Below, piece by piece: positions 54,361-64,000 of a DNA stretch of 64,000 nucleotides. The notes beneath the pieces were generated by a model, which did not search any database, had not been told where the DNA came from, and worked only from the letters and a program-made list of their open reading frames with translations. The DNA comes from Citrobacter sp. GTDB lineage: Bacteria; Pseudomonadota; Gammaproteobacteria; Enterobacterales; Enterobacteriaceae. Both the position numbers and the translations under genes were made by a program. Position 1 is the first letter of the stretch; each line of letters opens with the position of its first letter. The stretch is taken from positions 1 to 64,000 of the forward strand of contig DXKH01000055.1 of assembly GCA_019415335.1 (NCBI GenBank). The letters are read 5' to 3'.

Positions 54361-54849
54361 ATGGCATTTATCTGGAACGACGAGAATCTGGCTCTCCTGC
54401 GTGAAAACGCGGGCGTTCTTTCGACCCAGCACATTGCGCAGATGTTGTGCACCAATGTCACCGTGGTGCGCAATATGGCTTACCGGCTGAAACTCAGTTT
54501 GCGTGTGTCGGCGTATAACCAGAAGAGAATTCAACAGGTACAGGCGCTGTATGAATCCGATGAACCGCTGACCATGAAGGCGATTGCCGCGCGGACCGGG
54601 CTCACGTTCAGCACGGTGCAGTACATCGTCTATGTCAAACTAAAACATAAGCCCTATGCCACTCGCGAATTTATCGCATTCGAAACGCAGGATGCGGTGC
54701 ATTACCGCGTGCAAAAAGAGTTTGTCGATACCGAGCGTTCGCGACTGCAGCAACCGATGGATAACAGCCGTTTTCAGGACCTGTATCTCAAAGACGGGAC
54801 AGCCTACTGCGCGCGTAACATTCGCCATGAAGTCATTATCTCTGAATAG
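54361..54849 (+). CDS. Small DNA-binding-like protein of unknown function
   Basis: 162 residues. Two HTH-like stretches are seen, about 18-45 (VLSTQHIAQMLCTNVTVVRNMAYRLKL) and about 68-95 (PLTMKAIAARTGLTFSTVQYIVYVKLKHK). The rest is polar. I do not recognise the family. It follows the iron operon by 24 bp behind GGTGGAGGG, so it may be read with it. A regulatory role is inferred. Confidence 0.7.
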   Translation: MAFIWNDENLALLRENAGVLSTQHIAQMLCTNVTVVRNMAYRLKLSLRVSAYNQKRIQQVQALYESDEPLTMKAIAARTGLTFSTVQYIVYVKLKHKPYATREFIAFETQDAVHYRVQKEFVDTERSRLQQPMDNSRFQDLYLKDGTAYCARNIRHEVIISE

Positions 54850-54935
54850 CTGAAATCACATTTCGTTCGCTGACGAAGCAAGCATCGTCGCGAGCATTCA
54901 GGATGGGTCATCTTCTCCTCACAGGACTCTGAAGC

Positions 54936-55694
54936 ATGACCCTTCTTTTTGCATTCGGCCCCGACCAGGTTGTGATGATTGCCTTGACCTTTGTTCTTGC
55001 GGGAATGGTGAAAGGTGTCACCGGCATGGGACTGCCCACCGTGGCGATGGGGATCCTCGGTTCGCTGATCTCACCGGTTGCGGCGGCGGCTATGCTGTTG
55101 TTGCCTTCGCTGGTCAGCAATCTGTTTCAGTTTGGCGGCGGCGGAAATACCCGGATGTTGCTAAAGCGTCTCTGGCCGATGCTGCTAACGGTGGTGATTG
55201 CTACACTGTTGGCCAGCGTCTGGATCACCGGTGGCGATACCTCCCGCACGCAGTTTGCGCTGGGGCTGGCGCTGATGGTGTATGCGCTCTGGACCCTGGC
55301 GGGAAAACGGATTGCGGTCGCACCGCAGCGTGAAAAACCGCTCTCACTGGTCGTCGGATTCGCCACGGGGTTGTTAACTGGCGGCACGGGTGTCTTTGTG
55401 ATGCCGGCGGTGCCGTGGATCCAGTCGCTGGGCTTTGAGAAGGATGAACTGGTTCAGGCGCTCGGTATCTCTTTTACCTTTTCCACGTTGGCATTGGCAC
55501 TTGGGTTGTGGTGGCACGGCGCGCTCCCCGTGCAGTCGCTGAACCTATCGGCATTCGCCATCATTCCGGCCTTGATCGGCCAGTGGGCAGGTACTCGTAT
55601 CCGGCGGGTTATCTCGCCCGTTGTCTTTAAACGCTGTTTTCTGTTTTGTCTGATGGGACTCAGTAGCGAAATGATGCTCCGTGCTGTGACTTAA
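54936..55694 (+). CDS. TauE/SafE-family sulfite/organosulfur anion exporter
   Basis: 252 residues with about eight hydrophobic segments. The first repeat GMVKGVTGMGLPTVAMGILGSLISPVAAAAMLLLPSLVSNLFQ and the second GFATGLLTGGTGVFVMPAVPWIQSLGFEKDELVQALGISFTFSTLALALGL are the paired TauE/SafE signatures. It probably exports a sulfur-containing or other small anion. The gene precedes an ArsR-like regulator by 49 bp. Confidence 0.9.
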   Translation: MTLLFAFGPDQVVMIALTFVLAGMVKGVTGMGLPTVAMGILGSLISPVAAAAMLLLPSLVSNLFQFGGGGNTRMLLKRLWPMLLTVVIATLLASVWITGGDTSRTQFALGLALMVYALWTLAGKRIAVAPQREKPLSLVVGFATGLLTGGTGVFVMPAVPWIQSLGFEKDELVQALGISFTFSTLALALGLWWHGALPVQSLNLSAFAIIPALIGQWAGTRIRRVISPVVFKRCFLFCLMGLSSEMMLRAVT

Positions 55695-55743
55695 TGACAA
55701 AATCGTGCCATGGTTAACCCCTCCCCAAGGCTGAGAGGTCTGT

Positions 55744-56451
55744 ATGACATCAGTAGTCGTAGATGAAGAAGACGGCGAACTGGAATCGCGAATGGCGCTG
55801 ACGGCGGCGGTGATGGCGGATAAATCGCGATCCCGGATGCTGTGTGCGCTGATGGACGGTCGGGCATGGACGGCGACGGAACTGAGCGCGGTGGCGGATA
55901 TTTCCGCGTCTACCGCCAGTGCGCATCTGGCCCGTCTGTGCGAGCAGCAGTTTGTGGTTTCCCTCGCCCAGGGGCGGCACCGCTATTTTCGCCTCGCAAG
56001 TGCAGACATAGCCGAACTGCTGGAGCGCCTGATGGGCGTCGCCTGGGCATCAACGGCGTCGCGAAAAATTACCACGCCGCTGAGTCTACGTCAGGCCCGA
56101 ACCTGTTATGACCATCTGGCGGGGGAAGTGGCCGTGATGCTGTTTGATACGCTGGTTTCCCGCCACTGGCTGACGGCGGATGGCGAAACCCTGACGCCTC
56201 TGGGTGAGGAGAAACTGGCAGAACTGGGCATTGTGGTACAGGCTGGCGCGTCACGACGCAAATTTAGCTGTGGCTGTCTGGACTGGAGTGAACGACGTTA
56301 TCATCTGGGCGGCGTGCTCGGCGCGGCGCTACTGAGCTGGTTTACCGGACAGCGGTGGATCAAAACGGCACCGGGAAGCCGCCATGTCACCTTCACGCCC
56401 TCCGGGATCCGCAAGCTGCAAATGATATTTGGCATCAATATGATGCGCTGA
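55744..56451 (+). CDS. ArsR-type winged-helix regulator
   Basis: 235 residues. The N-terminal HTH (about 17-90) reads VMADKSRSRMLCALMDGRAWTATELSAVADISASTASAHLARLCEQQFVV, typical of ArsR/SmtB. The C-terminal part has ARTCYDHLAGEVAVMLFDTLVSRHWL and SCGCLDWSERRYHLGGVLGAAL, with a CGC cluster and a His that could bind a metal or thiol. That region is common in longer ArsR-type regulators of unknown ligand. It probably controls the adjacent TauE/SafE exporter. Confidence 0.87.
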   Translation: MTSVVVDEEDGELESRMALTAAVMADKSRSRMLCALMDGRAWTATELSAVADISASTASAHLARLCEQQFVVSLAQGRHRYFRLASADIAELLERLMGVAWASTASRKITTPLSLRQARTCYDHLAGEVAVMLFDTLVSRHWLTADGETLTPLGEEKLAELGIVVQAGASRRKFSCGCLDWSERRYHLGGVLGAALLSWFTGQRWIKTAPGSRHVTFTPSGIRKLQMIFGINMMR

Positions 56452-56537
56452 ATCCCCGTTTTGCGGTCTCGTTCCCGGAAACGTGTCATATATCTGTCAC
56501 ACTTATGAATGACGAATAACAACACGAGGTCGTAGTG

Positions 56538-57779
56538 ATGAACAAAACGTTAATTGCCGCTGCTGTGGCAGGGATTGTGATGTTGTCTTCTGCAGCACAG
56601 GCGCAGCCCGCACCGGAAGGCTATCAGCTACAACAAGTATTGATGATGAGTCGACACAACTTACGCGCGCCGCTGGCGAATAATGGCAGCGTGCTGGAAC
56701 AGTCCACGCCGAATAAGTGGCCTGAATGGGATGTGCCGGGCGGACAGCTCACCACCAAAGGTGGCGTGCTGGAAGTGTATATGGGTCATTACATGCGGGA
56801 ATGGCTGGCAGAGCAGGGGGTGGTGAAATCCGGCGAGTGCCCGGCACCGGATACGGTCTATACCTATGCCAACAGTCTGCAGCGTACGGTCGCGACCGCC
56901 CAGTTCTTTATCACCGGCGCGTTCCCCGGTTGTGATATCCCGGTGCATCACCAGGAAAAAATGGGCACCATGGACCCGACCTTTAACCCGGTGATCACCG
57001 ATGACTCGGCGGCCTTCCGTGAGAAAGCCGTGCAGGCGATGGAAAAAGAGCGCAGCCAGATGCAACTTGATGACAGCTACAAGTTGCTGGAGCAGATGAT
57101 CAACTACAAAGACTCGCCATCGTGCAAGGAAAAACAGCAGTGTTCTCTGACTGAGGCCAAAGACACCTTTAGCGCGAACGATGAGCAGGAGCCAGGCGTC
57201 TCCGGACCGCTGAAAGTGGGTAACTCGCTGGTGGACGCCTTCACGCTGCAATACTACGAAGGATTCCCGATGGATCAGGTAGCCTGGGGCGAAATTAAAT
57301 CCGATCAACAGTGGAAGGTGTTGTCGAAACTGAAAAATGGCTACCAGGACAGCCTGTTTACCTCGCCGGAGGTCGCGCGCAATGTGGCGAAACCGCTGGT
57401 GAAATACATCGACAAAGCGCTGGTGACCGAACAGGCGAAAGCGCCGAAAATCACCGTGCTGGTAGGGCATGATTCAAACATCGCCTCGCTGCTCACGGCA
57501 CTGGAGTTCAAACCCTACCAGTTACACGATCAGAACGAACGCACGCCGATTGGCGGCAAAATTGTCTTCCAGCGCTGGCATGACACGAAGGCCAACCGCG
57601 ATCTGATGAAAATTGAGTATGTGTATCAGAGTTCAGATCAACTGCGTAATGCGGAGGTGATGACGCTGAAAGCCCCGGCGCAACGCGTGACCCTGGAGCT
57701 GAAAGGATGTCCGATTGATGCGAACGGTTTCTGTCCGATCGACAAGTTTGACGTGCTGTTGAATGAGGCGGCGAAATAA
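56538..57779 (+). CDS. agp: Periplasmic glucose-1-phosphatase
   Basis: 413 residues from the ATG at 56538, as in E. coli Agp; a GTG three bases earlier is less likely. Signal peptide ends SAAQAQ. The histidine acid phosphatase motif is [16 protein letters not shown] (nucleophilic His in RHxxRxP) and the distal catalytic pair is [10 protein letters not shown]. Cysteines in [12 protein letters not shown] and at the end ([11 protein letters not shown]) form disulfides in this family. It releases glucose from glucose-1-phosphate in the periplasm. Confidence 0.96.
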   Translation: MNKTLIAAAVAGIVMLSSAAQAQPAPEGYQLQQVLMMSRHNLRAPLANNGSVLEQSTPNKWPEWDVPGGQLTTKGGVLEVYMGHYMREWLAEQGVVKSGECPAPDTVYTYANSLQRTVATAQFFITGAFPGCDIPVHHQEKMGTMDPTFNPVITDDSAAFREKAVQAMEKERSQMQLDDSYKLLEQMINYKDSPSCKEKQQCSLTEAKDTFSANDEQEPGVSGPLKVGNSLVDAFTLQYYEGFPMDQVAWGEIKSDQQWKVLSKLKNGYQDSLFTSPEVARNVAKPLVKYIDKALVTEQAKAPKITVLVGHDSNIASLLTALEFKPYQLHDQNERTPIGGKIVFQRWHDTKANRDLMKIEYVYQSSDQLRNAEVMTLKAPAQRVTLELKGCPIDANGFCPIDKFDVLLNEAAK

Positions 57780-57784
57780 GTGAG

Positions 57785-57808
57785 ATTCCCCCGCGTGTGC
57801 GGGGGAAT
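57785..57808. terminator. Bidirectional terminator between agp and yccJ
   Basis: ATTCCCCCGC (57785-57794) pairs with GCGGGGGAAT (57799-57808) around GTGT. It lies between two convergent genes. The stem is very GC-rich and flanked by A/T. Confidence 0.85.
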
Positions 57809-57815
57809 TAACGGA

Positions 57816-58043
57816 TTACACGTTTTTGCGTTCGATGGTTTGTTCGCCCCAGAAGAGCGCATCTTTATCTGTCTTATCAAAGGCTTTGATGAGCACTTCA
57901 TCGCTGCCTTCTTCCCAAATTTTTTCTGCCAGCTTCTCGTCATATCCGGCAACTTCAAATATGGCCTCGGCTATTTCCGGCGATGTATTGCGCAGACTTG
58001 CCCACTCACCGACGTGATGAGCCTTCGCTTCTTGAGTTGGCAT
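57816..58043 (-). CDS. yccJ: YccJ family protein
   Basis: 75 residues, the size of E. coli YccJ and nearly the same sequence by recall ([42 protein letters not shown]). The function is unknown; in E. coli it is co-transcribed with wrbA. It starts 20 bp after the wrbA stop. Short helical protein with an acidic surface. Confidence 0.95.
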   Translation of the reverse strand: MPTQEAKAHHVGEWASLRNTSPEIAEAIFEVAGYDEKLAEKIWEEGSDEVLIKAFDKTDKDALFWGEQTIERKNV

Positions 58044-58063
58044 TCTTATCCTCCCGTTGAAGA

Positions 58064-59063
<1,000 letters not shown>

Positions 59064-59237
59064 ATGGCAAACCATCGAGGCGGCTCCGGCAATTTTGCCG
59101 AAGACCGTGAAAGAGCATCAGAAGCAGGTCGTAAAGGTGGTCAGCACAGTGGGGGAAATTTCAAGAATGACCCGCAGCGTGCATCAGAAGCCGGTAAGAA
59201 AGGGGGCAAAAGTAGCCACGGCAACCGCAATTCGTAA
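59064..59237 (+). CDS. ymdF: KGG-motif small stress protein YmdF
   Basis: 57 residues, behind GGAGG. It has the two-repeat pattern ERASEAGRKGGQHSGGNF and QRASEAGKKGGKSSHG, and matches E. coli YmdF of the same length. It belongs with YciG/GsiB-like hydrophilic stress proteins. A longer frame that overlaps in another phase (58975-59292) is a shadow. It is followed by a strong terminator. Confidence 0.93.
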   Translation: MANHRGGSGNFAEDRERASEAGRKGGQHSGGNFKNDPQRASEAGKKGGKSSHGNRNS

Positions 59238-59303
59238 CGACCTGGCTTGCTACCCCAGAAAATCATCACGGAAGCATCCCATCCCTGCGTGATGATGCCA
59301 ACG

Positions 59304-59329
59304 CCGCCGGATCCCCGGCGGTTTTTTTT
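59304..59329 (+). terminator. Intrinsic terminator of ymdF
   Basis: CCGCCGG (59304-59310), an ATCC loop, CCGGCGG (59315-59321) and eight T residues (59322-59329). Confidence 0.92.
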
Positions 59330-59405
59330 GCCTCTCAGGTTGAACTGAAATGAAACGCCCCGCAGACTATGCGCCACTGCCAGATTCACGGAACAAGGAG
59401 AGGGC

Positions 59406-60044
59406 ATGGTTCAACATGCGGAGAAAAAACCAGGTAAACGCTCGCAGGCAGTCAACGCGAAACGCGAGGCGATTCTGACGGCGGCATTAAATACGTTTTC
59501 ACAATATGGCTTTCACGGCACACGCCTTGAACAAATTGCCGAACAGGCCGGCGTCTCCAAAACCAATCTCCTCTATTACTACCCGTCAAAAGAGGCGCTG
59601 TATGTCGCGGTGCTGCGACAGATTCTGGATATCTGGCTGGCGCCCTTAAAAGCGTTTCGGGAAGATTTTGCGCCACTGGCCGCCATTGAAGAGTACATCC
59701 GGCTGAAGCTGGAAGTGTCCCGTGATTACCCTCAGGCCTCGCGCCTTTTTTGCATGGAGATGCTGGCTGGCGCACCGCTGTTACTGGATGAATTGACCGG
59801 GGATCTGAAAACGCTGATTGATGAAAAGTCTGCACTGATTGCCGGGTGGGTGAAGAGTGGCAAACTGGCGCCGATCGATCCGCACCATCTGATCTTCATG
59901 ATTTGGGCTTCAACACAGCATTACGCCGACTTTGCGCCTCAGGTTGAGGCGGTGACGGGCGCAACGCTGCGTGACGAAACCTTTTTTAATCAGACGGTTG
60001 AAAATGTTCAGCGCATGATTATTGAGGGAATTCGCGTCCGTTAA
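59406..60044 (+). CDS. rutR: TetR-family regulator RutR
   Basis: 212 residues, as in E. coli. N-terminal TetR HTH at about 17-65 (KREAILTAALNTFSQYGFHGTRLEQIAEQAGVSKTNLLYYYPSKEALY). The C-terminal ligand domain LFCMEMLAGAPLLLDELTGDL and IWASTQHYADFAPQVEAVTGATLRDE is the uracil-binding core. RutR senses uracil and thymine and in E. coli represses rutABCDEFG. Here that operon is not between ymdF and rutR, where it lies in K-12; ymdF ends only 168 bp upstream. RutR must therefore serve other targets, or the rut genes are elsewhere. The 3' end overlaps a convergent gene by 4 bp. Confidence 0.95.
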   Translation: MVQHAEKKPGKRSQAVNAKREAILTAALNTFSQYGFHGTRLEQIAEQAGVSKTNLLYYYPSKEALYVAVLRQILDIWLAPLKAFREDFAPLAAIEEYIRLKLEVSRDYPQASRLFCMEMLAGAPLLLDELTGDLKTLIDEKSALIAGWVKSGKLAPIDPHHLIFMIWASTQHYADFAPQVEAVTGATLRDETFFNQTVENVQRMIIEGIRVR

Positions 60045-60436
60045 TTGGCTGGCGGCAGCGGGCAGCTCATGTCGCCTTCTTCGCACTGTAGCAGCGAGGC
60101 GAGAAACGCTTCGCGTTCGGCGCTTTTATCCGCCAGACACTGATTAGCGATCATCGTCTGAGCGCTACCTCCCTCGGTGCCGGAGCTAATGAGCGCGCAG
60201 TCGGCGTCACGCATGGCGATCCACGCGGTCTGCGCCTTCTTCAGCAGTTCCTGCTGTGGCGGGGCCGCGCGTTGCAGCGCATTCTGATACGTTTCATTCA
60301 GTTCTTTGTCTGCCGCCTGGTACTGTGTGACAGCACAAGTATTCATTTCTGCTTGCGTGCTGGCATTTGCACAGTCATCGGCCAGCGCCTGACTGCTGAG
60401 CAACAGCGCAGCGCAGGTGAGTAGTATTCGTTTCAT
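60041..60436 (-). CDS. LprI/DUF1311-family periplasmic protein
   Basis: 131 residues from the ATG at 60436. Signal peptide LLTCAALLLSSQALA. The mature part has the DUF1311 pattern: DDCANASTQAEMNTCAVTQYQAADKELNETYQNAL, then LLKKAQTAWIAMRDADC and ANQCLADKSAEREAFL, with six or so Cys. The family includes lysozyme inhibitors (LprI). Inhibition is not shown for this member. It lies between putA and rutR on the minus strand, after a terminator. Confidence 0.88.
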   Translation of the reverse strand: MKRILLTCAALLLSSQALADDCANASTQAEMNTCAVTQYQAADKELNETYQNALQRAAPPQQELLKKAQTAWIAMRDADCALISSGTEGGSAQTMIANQCLADKSAEREAFLASLLQCEEGDMSCPLPPAN

Positions 60437-60453
60437 TATTCCCTCTGGATCCA

Positions 60454-60481
60454 TAAAAAAAGGCCCCGTTTCCGGAGCCTT
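60454..60481 (-). terminator. Intrinsic terminator of putA
   Basis: Read on the minus strand: AAGGC-t-CCG, GAAA loop, CGG-g-GCCTT, then a run of T. The stem spans 60460-60481 and the A-run is 60455-60461 on the plus strand. It lies 15 nt past the putA stop. Confidence 0.85.
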
Positions 60482-60495
60482 AATTAACCACAGCC

Positions 60496-63400
60496 TTAGC
60501 CAATTGTCATCAGGCTTGCGTTACCTCCGGCGGCAGCCGTATTCACGCTCAGCGAACGCTCGACATACAGCCGTTCCAGCAGAATATTGCTTTCGCCGCG
60601 GGCGAAACCTTGCACCGAGACAATCGCGCCTTCACGGGCTGCAACCGCTTCGCACAAGGCGCGAAGCTGATCGGAATCACCGTGGAAGATCACTGCATCA
60701 AACGGCTGCGTCGTCAGTCCTTCGGTTTTCGCAAACGCAATACGGGCGGAAACCGCTGCCGGTAGACGTTTCGCCAGGTCACGATGGAAGGCATCGTCAG
60801 GCCACAAAATCAGACTACCGACCGAGGTGACGGCGGCAAGCTGCACCAGCGCATCCTGCTCATCATCGGCAATACACAGCACGCGCTCACGCGGTAACAG
60901 CGTCCAGGTATTACGCTCCCCGGTTGGCCCCGGCAGCAGACGCTGCGTACCGGCCTGCGCCAGTTCGCCAAACTGCTGGCAGAGTTGGCGCAACGCGGGG
61001 CGATCGGCTGCCCACTCGCTGAGTGCTTCCAGCGGCTGGATCAGTACAGCTTTGAGCTGGGCATCCACCGGGTAGTCTGCATCCTGACGCGCCAGGGTGA
61101 TGGACAGCGCATTCTCCGGACGGTTTGCCAGCAGACGATAGAGATAGAGCGGACCACCGGCTTTCGGACCGGTCCCCGACAGTCCTTCGCCACCGAACGG
61201 TTGTACGCCGACGACCGCCCCCACCATATTACGGTTGACGTACAGGTTGCCCACGTGCGCCGAGCCGGTGACCTGGGCAATGGTTTCATCGATACGGGTG
61301 TGAACGCCCAGCGTCAGACCGTAGCCAGAGGCGTTGATCTGTGCAATCAGCGCGTCCAGGTCGTTGCGGTTGTAACGGACAACGTGCAGAACCGGGCCGA
61401 AGACCTCTTTTTGCAACTCATCAACGCTTTCCAGTTCGATCAGGGTCGGCGCAACGAATGTGCCGCTCTGCCATTCACGGGCATCCTCGCTGTTTTCGCG
61501 CGCCGCCTGGAACACGGGGCGACCTTTCGCCCGCATGGCCTGAATGTGCTGTTCAATATTGGATTTGGCTTCACTGTCGATGACCGGACCGATATCAGTA
61601 GTCAGACGCCCCGGGTTGCCCATCCGACATTCGGCCATCGCGCCACGCAGCATTTTCAGCGTGTGGTCGGCGATATCATCCTGCAAGCAGAGCACGCGCA
61701 GCGCGGAGCAGCGTTGTCCGGCGCTATCAAACGCCGAAGACAGCACGTCGACCACCACCTGTTCGGTGAGGGCGGAGGAGTCGACGATCATCGCATTCAT
61801 GCCGCCCGTTTCGGCGATCAGCGGAATCGGACGCCCCTGTGCATCCAGACGCGTTGCGATGTTACGTTGCAGCAGCGTCGCCACCTCGGTAGAACCGGTA
61901 AACATCACGCCGCGCACACGGCTGTCAGAGGTCAGTTGCGCGCCTACCGTTTCACCCCGACCAGGCAGCAGTTGCACCACGCCCGGAGGAACGCCAGCTT
62001 CCAGCAGGATAGCAATACCCTGGGCGGCGATAAGCGGTGTCTGTTCCGCGGGTTTTGCCAGTACGCTGTTGCCTGCGGCCAGCGCGGCGGCAATCTGTCC
62101 GCTGAAGATAGCCAGCGGGAAGTTCCACGGGCTGATACAGACGACCGGACCGAGCGGACGATGGGTCTCATTATCAAAATCGTCGCGCACCTGACCGGCG
62201 TAATAGTGCAGGAAGTCTACCGCTTCACGTACTTCGGCAATGGCGTTGGCGAAGCTTTTACCGGCTTCGCGGACCAGAATGCCGATCAACTGTTGCATCT
62301 GGCCTTCCATCAACACGGCAGCGCGATGGAGAATGGCAGCACGTTCTTGCGGCGGCGTCGCAAACCAGATAGGGGCATTGTTCACCGCACTTTGCAGCGC
62401 CTGTTCCACTTCGGCTTCACTGGCTTCACGGACATAGCCCACAATGTCTTTCGGCTCTGCCGGGTTGACCACCGGGCTCAATTCACCCTCGGCAACCGGG
62501 GATTCAAGCATCGGCAACGCCCGCCATTTTTGCAGCGCGCTGTTGAGCAGGGCAGAGGAGAGTGAGGCCAGACGATGCTCGTTGGAAAGATCCAGACCGG
62601 CAGAGTTATCGCGGCCTTTGCCGTACAGAGAGCGCGGCAGGGCGATTTTCGGATGCGGCAGGCCGGTCTGACCTTCCTGTTGCGCCAGTTTCTCGACGGC
62701 TTCGACCGGATCGGCTACCAGTTCGTCCAGCGGCAGCGTGGTATCCGCGATACGGTTAACAAAGGAGGTGTTGGCCCCGTTTTCCAGCAGACGACGCACC
62801 AGATACGCCAGCAGCGTTTCATGGGTGCCGACCGGTGCATAAATGCGGCACGGACGGTTCAGTTTGCCATCCGCCACTTTACCGGTGACCTGTTCGTACA
62901 ACGGCTCACCCATCCCGTGCAGGCACTGGAACTCATACTGACCTGGATAGTAGTTCTGCCCGGCCAACTGATAAATGGCCGCCAGCGTATGGGCGTTGTG
63001 GGTCGCAAATTGCGGGTAGATCAGGTTCGGTACGGCGAGAAGTTTTTTCGCACAGGCGAGATAAGAGACGTCGGTGTAGACCTTGCGCGTGTAAACCGGA
63101 TAACCTTCCAGGCCGTCCATCTGGGCGCGTTTGATCTCGCTATCCCAGTAGGCGCCTTTAACCAGACGGATCATCAGACGACGACGGCTGCGGGTGGCCA
63201 GATCGATCAGATAATCGATGACGAACGGGCAGCGTTTCTGGTACGCCTGAATGACGAAACCAATACCGTTCCAGCCAGCCAGTTCAGGTTCAAAACACAG
63301 TTTTTCCAGCAGATCGAGGGAGATCTCCAGACGGTCAGCCTCTTCGGCATCGATATTGATACCGATATCGTACTGGCGCGCCAGTAGCGTCAGCGACTTC

Positions 63401-64000
63401 AGGCGCGGATAGAGCTCTTCCATCACCCGATCGTACTGGGCGCGGCTGTAACGCGGATGCAGGGCGGAGAGCTTGATAGAGATCCCCGGACCTTCATAAA
63501 TTCCGCGTCCGTTCGACGCTTTACCAATCGCATGAATCGCCTGCTGATAGGAGACCATATAAGCCTGCGCATCGGCCGCGGTCAGTGCGGCTTCCCCCAG
63601 CATATCGTAGGAGTAACGGAAACCTTTTTCTTCCAGCTTACGGGCATTTGCCAGCGCTTCGGCAATGGTTTCGCCAGTGACGAACTGTTCACCCATCAGG
63701 CGCATCGCCATATCGACGCCTTTACGGATCAGCGGTTCACCGCTCTTGCCGATAATGCGGTTCAGGGAGCGCGAAAGGCTGGCTTCGTTATGGGTGGAGA
63801 CCAGACGACCGGTAAACAGCAAGCCCCAGGTTGCCGCGTTGACGAATAGCGACGGACTACGACCAATGTGCGACTGCCAGTTACCGTTGCTGATCTTGTC
63901 GCGGATTAAGGCATCGCGCGTGGCTTTATCCGGGATACGCAGCAGCGCTTCCGCCAGACACATCAGTGCCACCCCTTCCTGCGAAGAGAGAGAAAACTCC
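60496..64000 (-). CDS. putA: Bifunctional proline dehydrogenase / P5C dehydrogenase PutA (partial, N-terminus outside window)
   Basis: About 1168 residues are inside the window of an expected 1320. The frame stays open to the right edge (EFSLSSQEG...), so the first 150 or so residues, including the ribbon-helix-helix DNA-binding domain, lie outside. The proline dehydrogenase barrel covers the first third (FVTGETIAEAL, DAQAYMVSYQQAIHAIG, GPGISIKLSALHPRY, YDIGINIDAEEADR). The P5C dehydrogenase follows, with NFPLAIFSGQIAAALAAGNSV, LIAETGGMNAM (Glu) and SAGQRCSALRVL (catalytic Cys). It oxidises proline to glutamate at the membrane and represses the put genes. No frameshift is seen. putP is expected to the right. 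Confidence 0.97.
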   Translation of the reverse strand, partial: EFSLSSQEGVALMCLAEALLRIPDKATRDALIRDKISNGNWQSHIGRSPSLFVNAATWGLLFTGRLVSTHNEASLSRSLNRIIGKSGEPLIRKGVDMAMRLMGEQFVTGETIAEALANARKLEEKGFRYSYDMLGEAALTAADAQAYMVSYQQAIHAIGKASNGRGIYEGPGISIKLSALHPRYSRAQYDRVMEELYPRLKSLTLLARQYDIGINIDAEEADRLEISLDLLEKLCFEPELAGWNGIGFVIQAYQKRCPFVIDYLIDLATRSRRRLMIRLVKGAYWDSEIKRAQMDGLEGYPVYTRKVYTDVSYLACAKKLLAVPNLIYPQFATHNAHTLAAIYQLAGQNYYPGQYEFQCLHGMGEPLYEQVTGKVADGKLNRPCRIYAPVGTHETLLAYLVRRLLENGANTSFVNRIADTTLPLDELVADPVEAVEKLAQQEGQTGLPHPKIALPRSLYGKGRDNSAGLDLSNEHRLASLSSALLNSALQKWRALPMLESPVAEGELSPVVNPAEPKDIVGYVREASEAEVEQALQSAVNNAPIWFATPPQERAAILHRAAVLMEGQMQQLIGILVREAGKSFANAIAEVREAVDFLHYYAGQVRDDFDNETHRPLGPVVCISPWNFPLAIFSGQIAAALAAGNSVLAKPAEQTPLIAAQGIAILLEAGVPPGVVQLLPGRGETVGAQLTSDSRVRGVMFTGSTEVATLLQRNIATRLDAQGRPIPLIAETGGMNAMIVDSSALTEQVVVDVLSSAFDSAGQRCSALRVLCLQDDIADHTLKMLRGAMAECRMGNPGRLTTDIGPVIDSEAKSNIEQHIQAMRAKGRPVFQAARENSEDAREWQSGTFVAPTLIELESVDELQKEVFGPVLHVVRYNRNDLDALIAQINASGYGLTLGVHTRIDETIAQVTGSAHVGNLYVNRNMVGAVVGVQPFGGEGLSGTGPKAGGPLYLYRLLANRPENALSITLARQDADYPVDAQLKAVLIQPLEALSEWAADRPALRQLCQQFGELAQAGTQRLLPGPTGERNTWTLLPRERVLCIADDEQDALVQLAAVTSVGSLILWPDDAFHRDLAKRLPAAVSARIAFAKTEGLTTQPFDAVIFHGDSDQLRALCEAVAAREGAIVSVQGFARGESNILLERLYVERSLSVNTAAAGGNASLMTIG

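Noticed and set aside
60985..62565. 526-codon open frame antisense to putA
   Set aside because: It is the reverse of the conserved putA frame in GC-rich DNA; its translation lacks domain features and is rich in Arg/His/Gln.

Overview
The window is a chromosomal segment of an enterobacterium close to Citrobacter and Salmonella. The right end (agp, yccJ, wrbA, ymdF, rutR, putA) and the middle (yccM, cbpM, cbpA) encode proteins that look nearly identical to E. coli K-12 proteins and keep a familiar order. Long accessory blocks are inserted between these backbone genes. The scs genes between cbpA and agp point to the Salmonella/Citrobacter side. Species assignment is inference. All comparisons with known proteins are from memory, not from a search.

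Left part (1-13.3 kb). It opens with the end of an autotransporter barrel, a small exported protein and the scar of an aldo/keto reductase gene. A tightly coupled four-gene operon follows (1520-7265): a lipoprotein of unknown family, a secreted subtilisin-like protease, a secreted trypsin-like protease and a tyrosinase with a full set of six copper-ligand histidines. All four carry export signals. This is the most unusual system in the window. A DUF1294 membrane protein and a yjhIHGF-type sugar-acid catabolic operon (IclR regulator, aldolase, dehydratase, GntP-family permease) come next.

13.5-24 kb. A PhzF-like enzyme, a ProRS-associated-domain protein and a glyoxalase-fold protein precede a trpBA pair. 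That pair has its own trp promoter/operator, a leader peptide with tandem Trp codons and an attenuator. A decayed trpC tail lies between attenuator and trpB, so the locus looks like a trp operon that lost trpE, trpD and most of trpC. The topAI(yjhX)-yjhQ-yjhP toxin/antitoxin operon follows, with a leader ORF running into a large hairpin. Then come an HTH protein overlapped by a 42-codon ORF, a Pit phosphate transporter and a lipoprotein pseudogene.

23.4-33 kb. A minus-strand sugar-acid operon holds an iron alcohol dehydrogenase, two different DgoK-type kinases in tandem, an MFS transporter, a KDPG-type aldolase and an IclR regulator. It is followed by an AI-2E-family membrane protein, yccM and cbpAM.

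33-54 kb. A chaperone-usher fimbrial operon (pilin, chaperone, usher, adhesin, second chaperone) is followed by two putative regulators. On the plus strand lie scsABCD (periplasmic thiol redox and copper tolerance), an NqrC-like FMN protein, and an iron-uptake operon of the FetMP/P19 type behind a near-perfect Fur box (FTR1 permease, P19, DUF2318/YHS membrane protein, two FtsX-like permeases, ATPase, TlpA-like lipoprotein).

54-64 kb. An HTH protein, a TauE/SafE exporter and an ArsR-like regulator lead into agp-yccJ-wrbA-ymdF-rutR, a LprI-like protein and putA, which runs off the right edge. The rutABCDEFG operon that lies between ymdF and rutR in E. coli is absent here.
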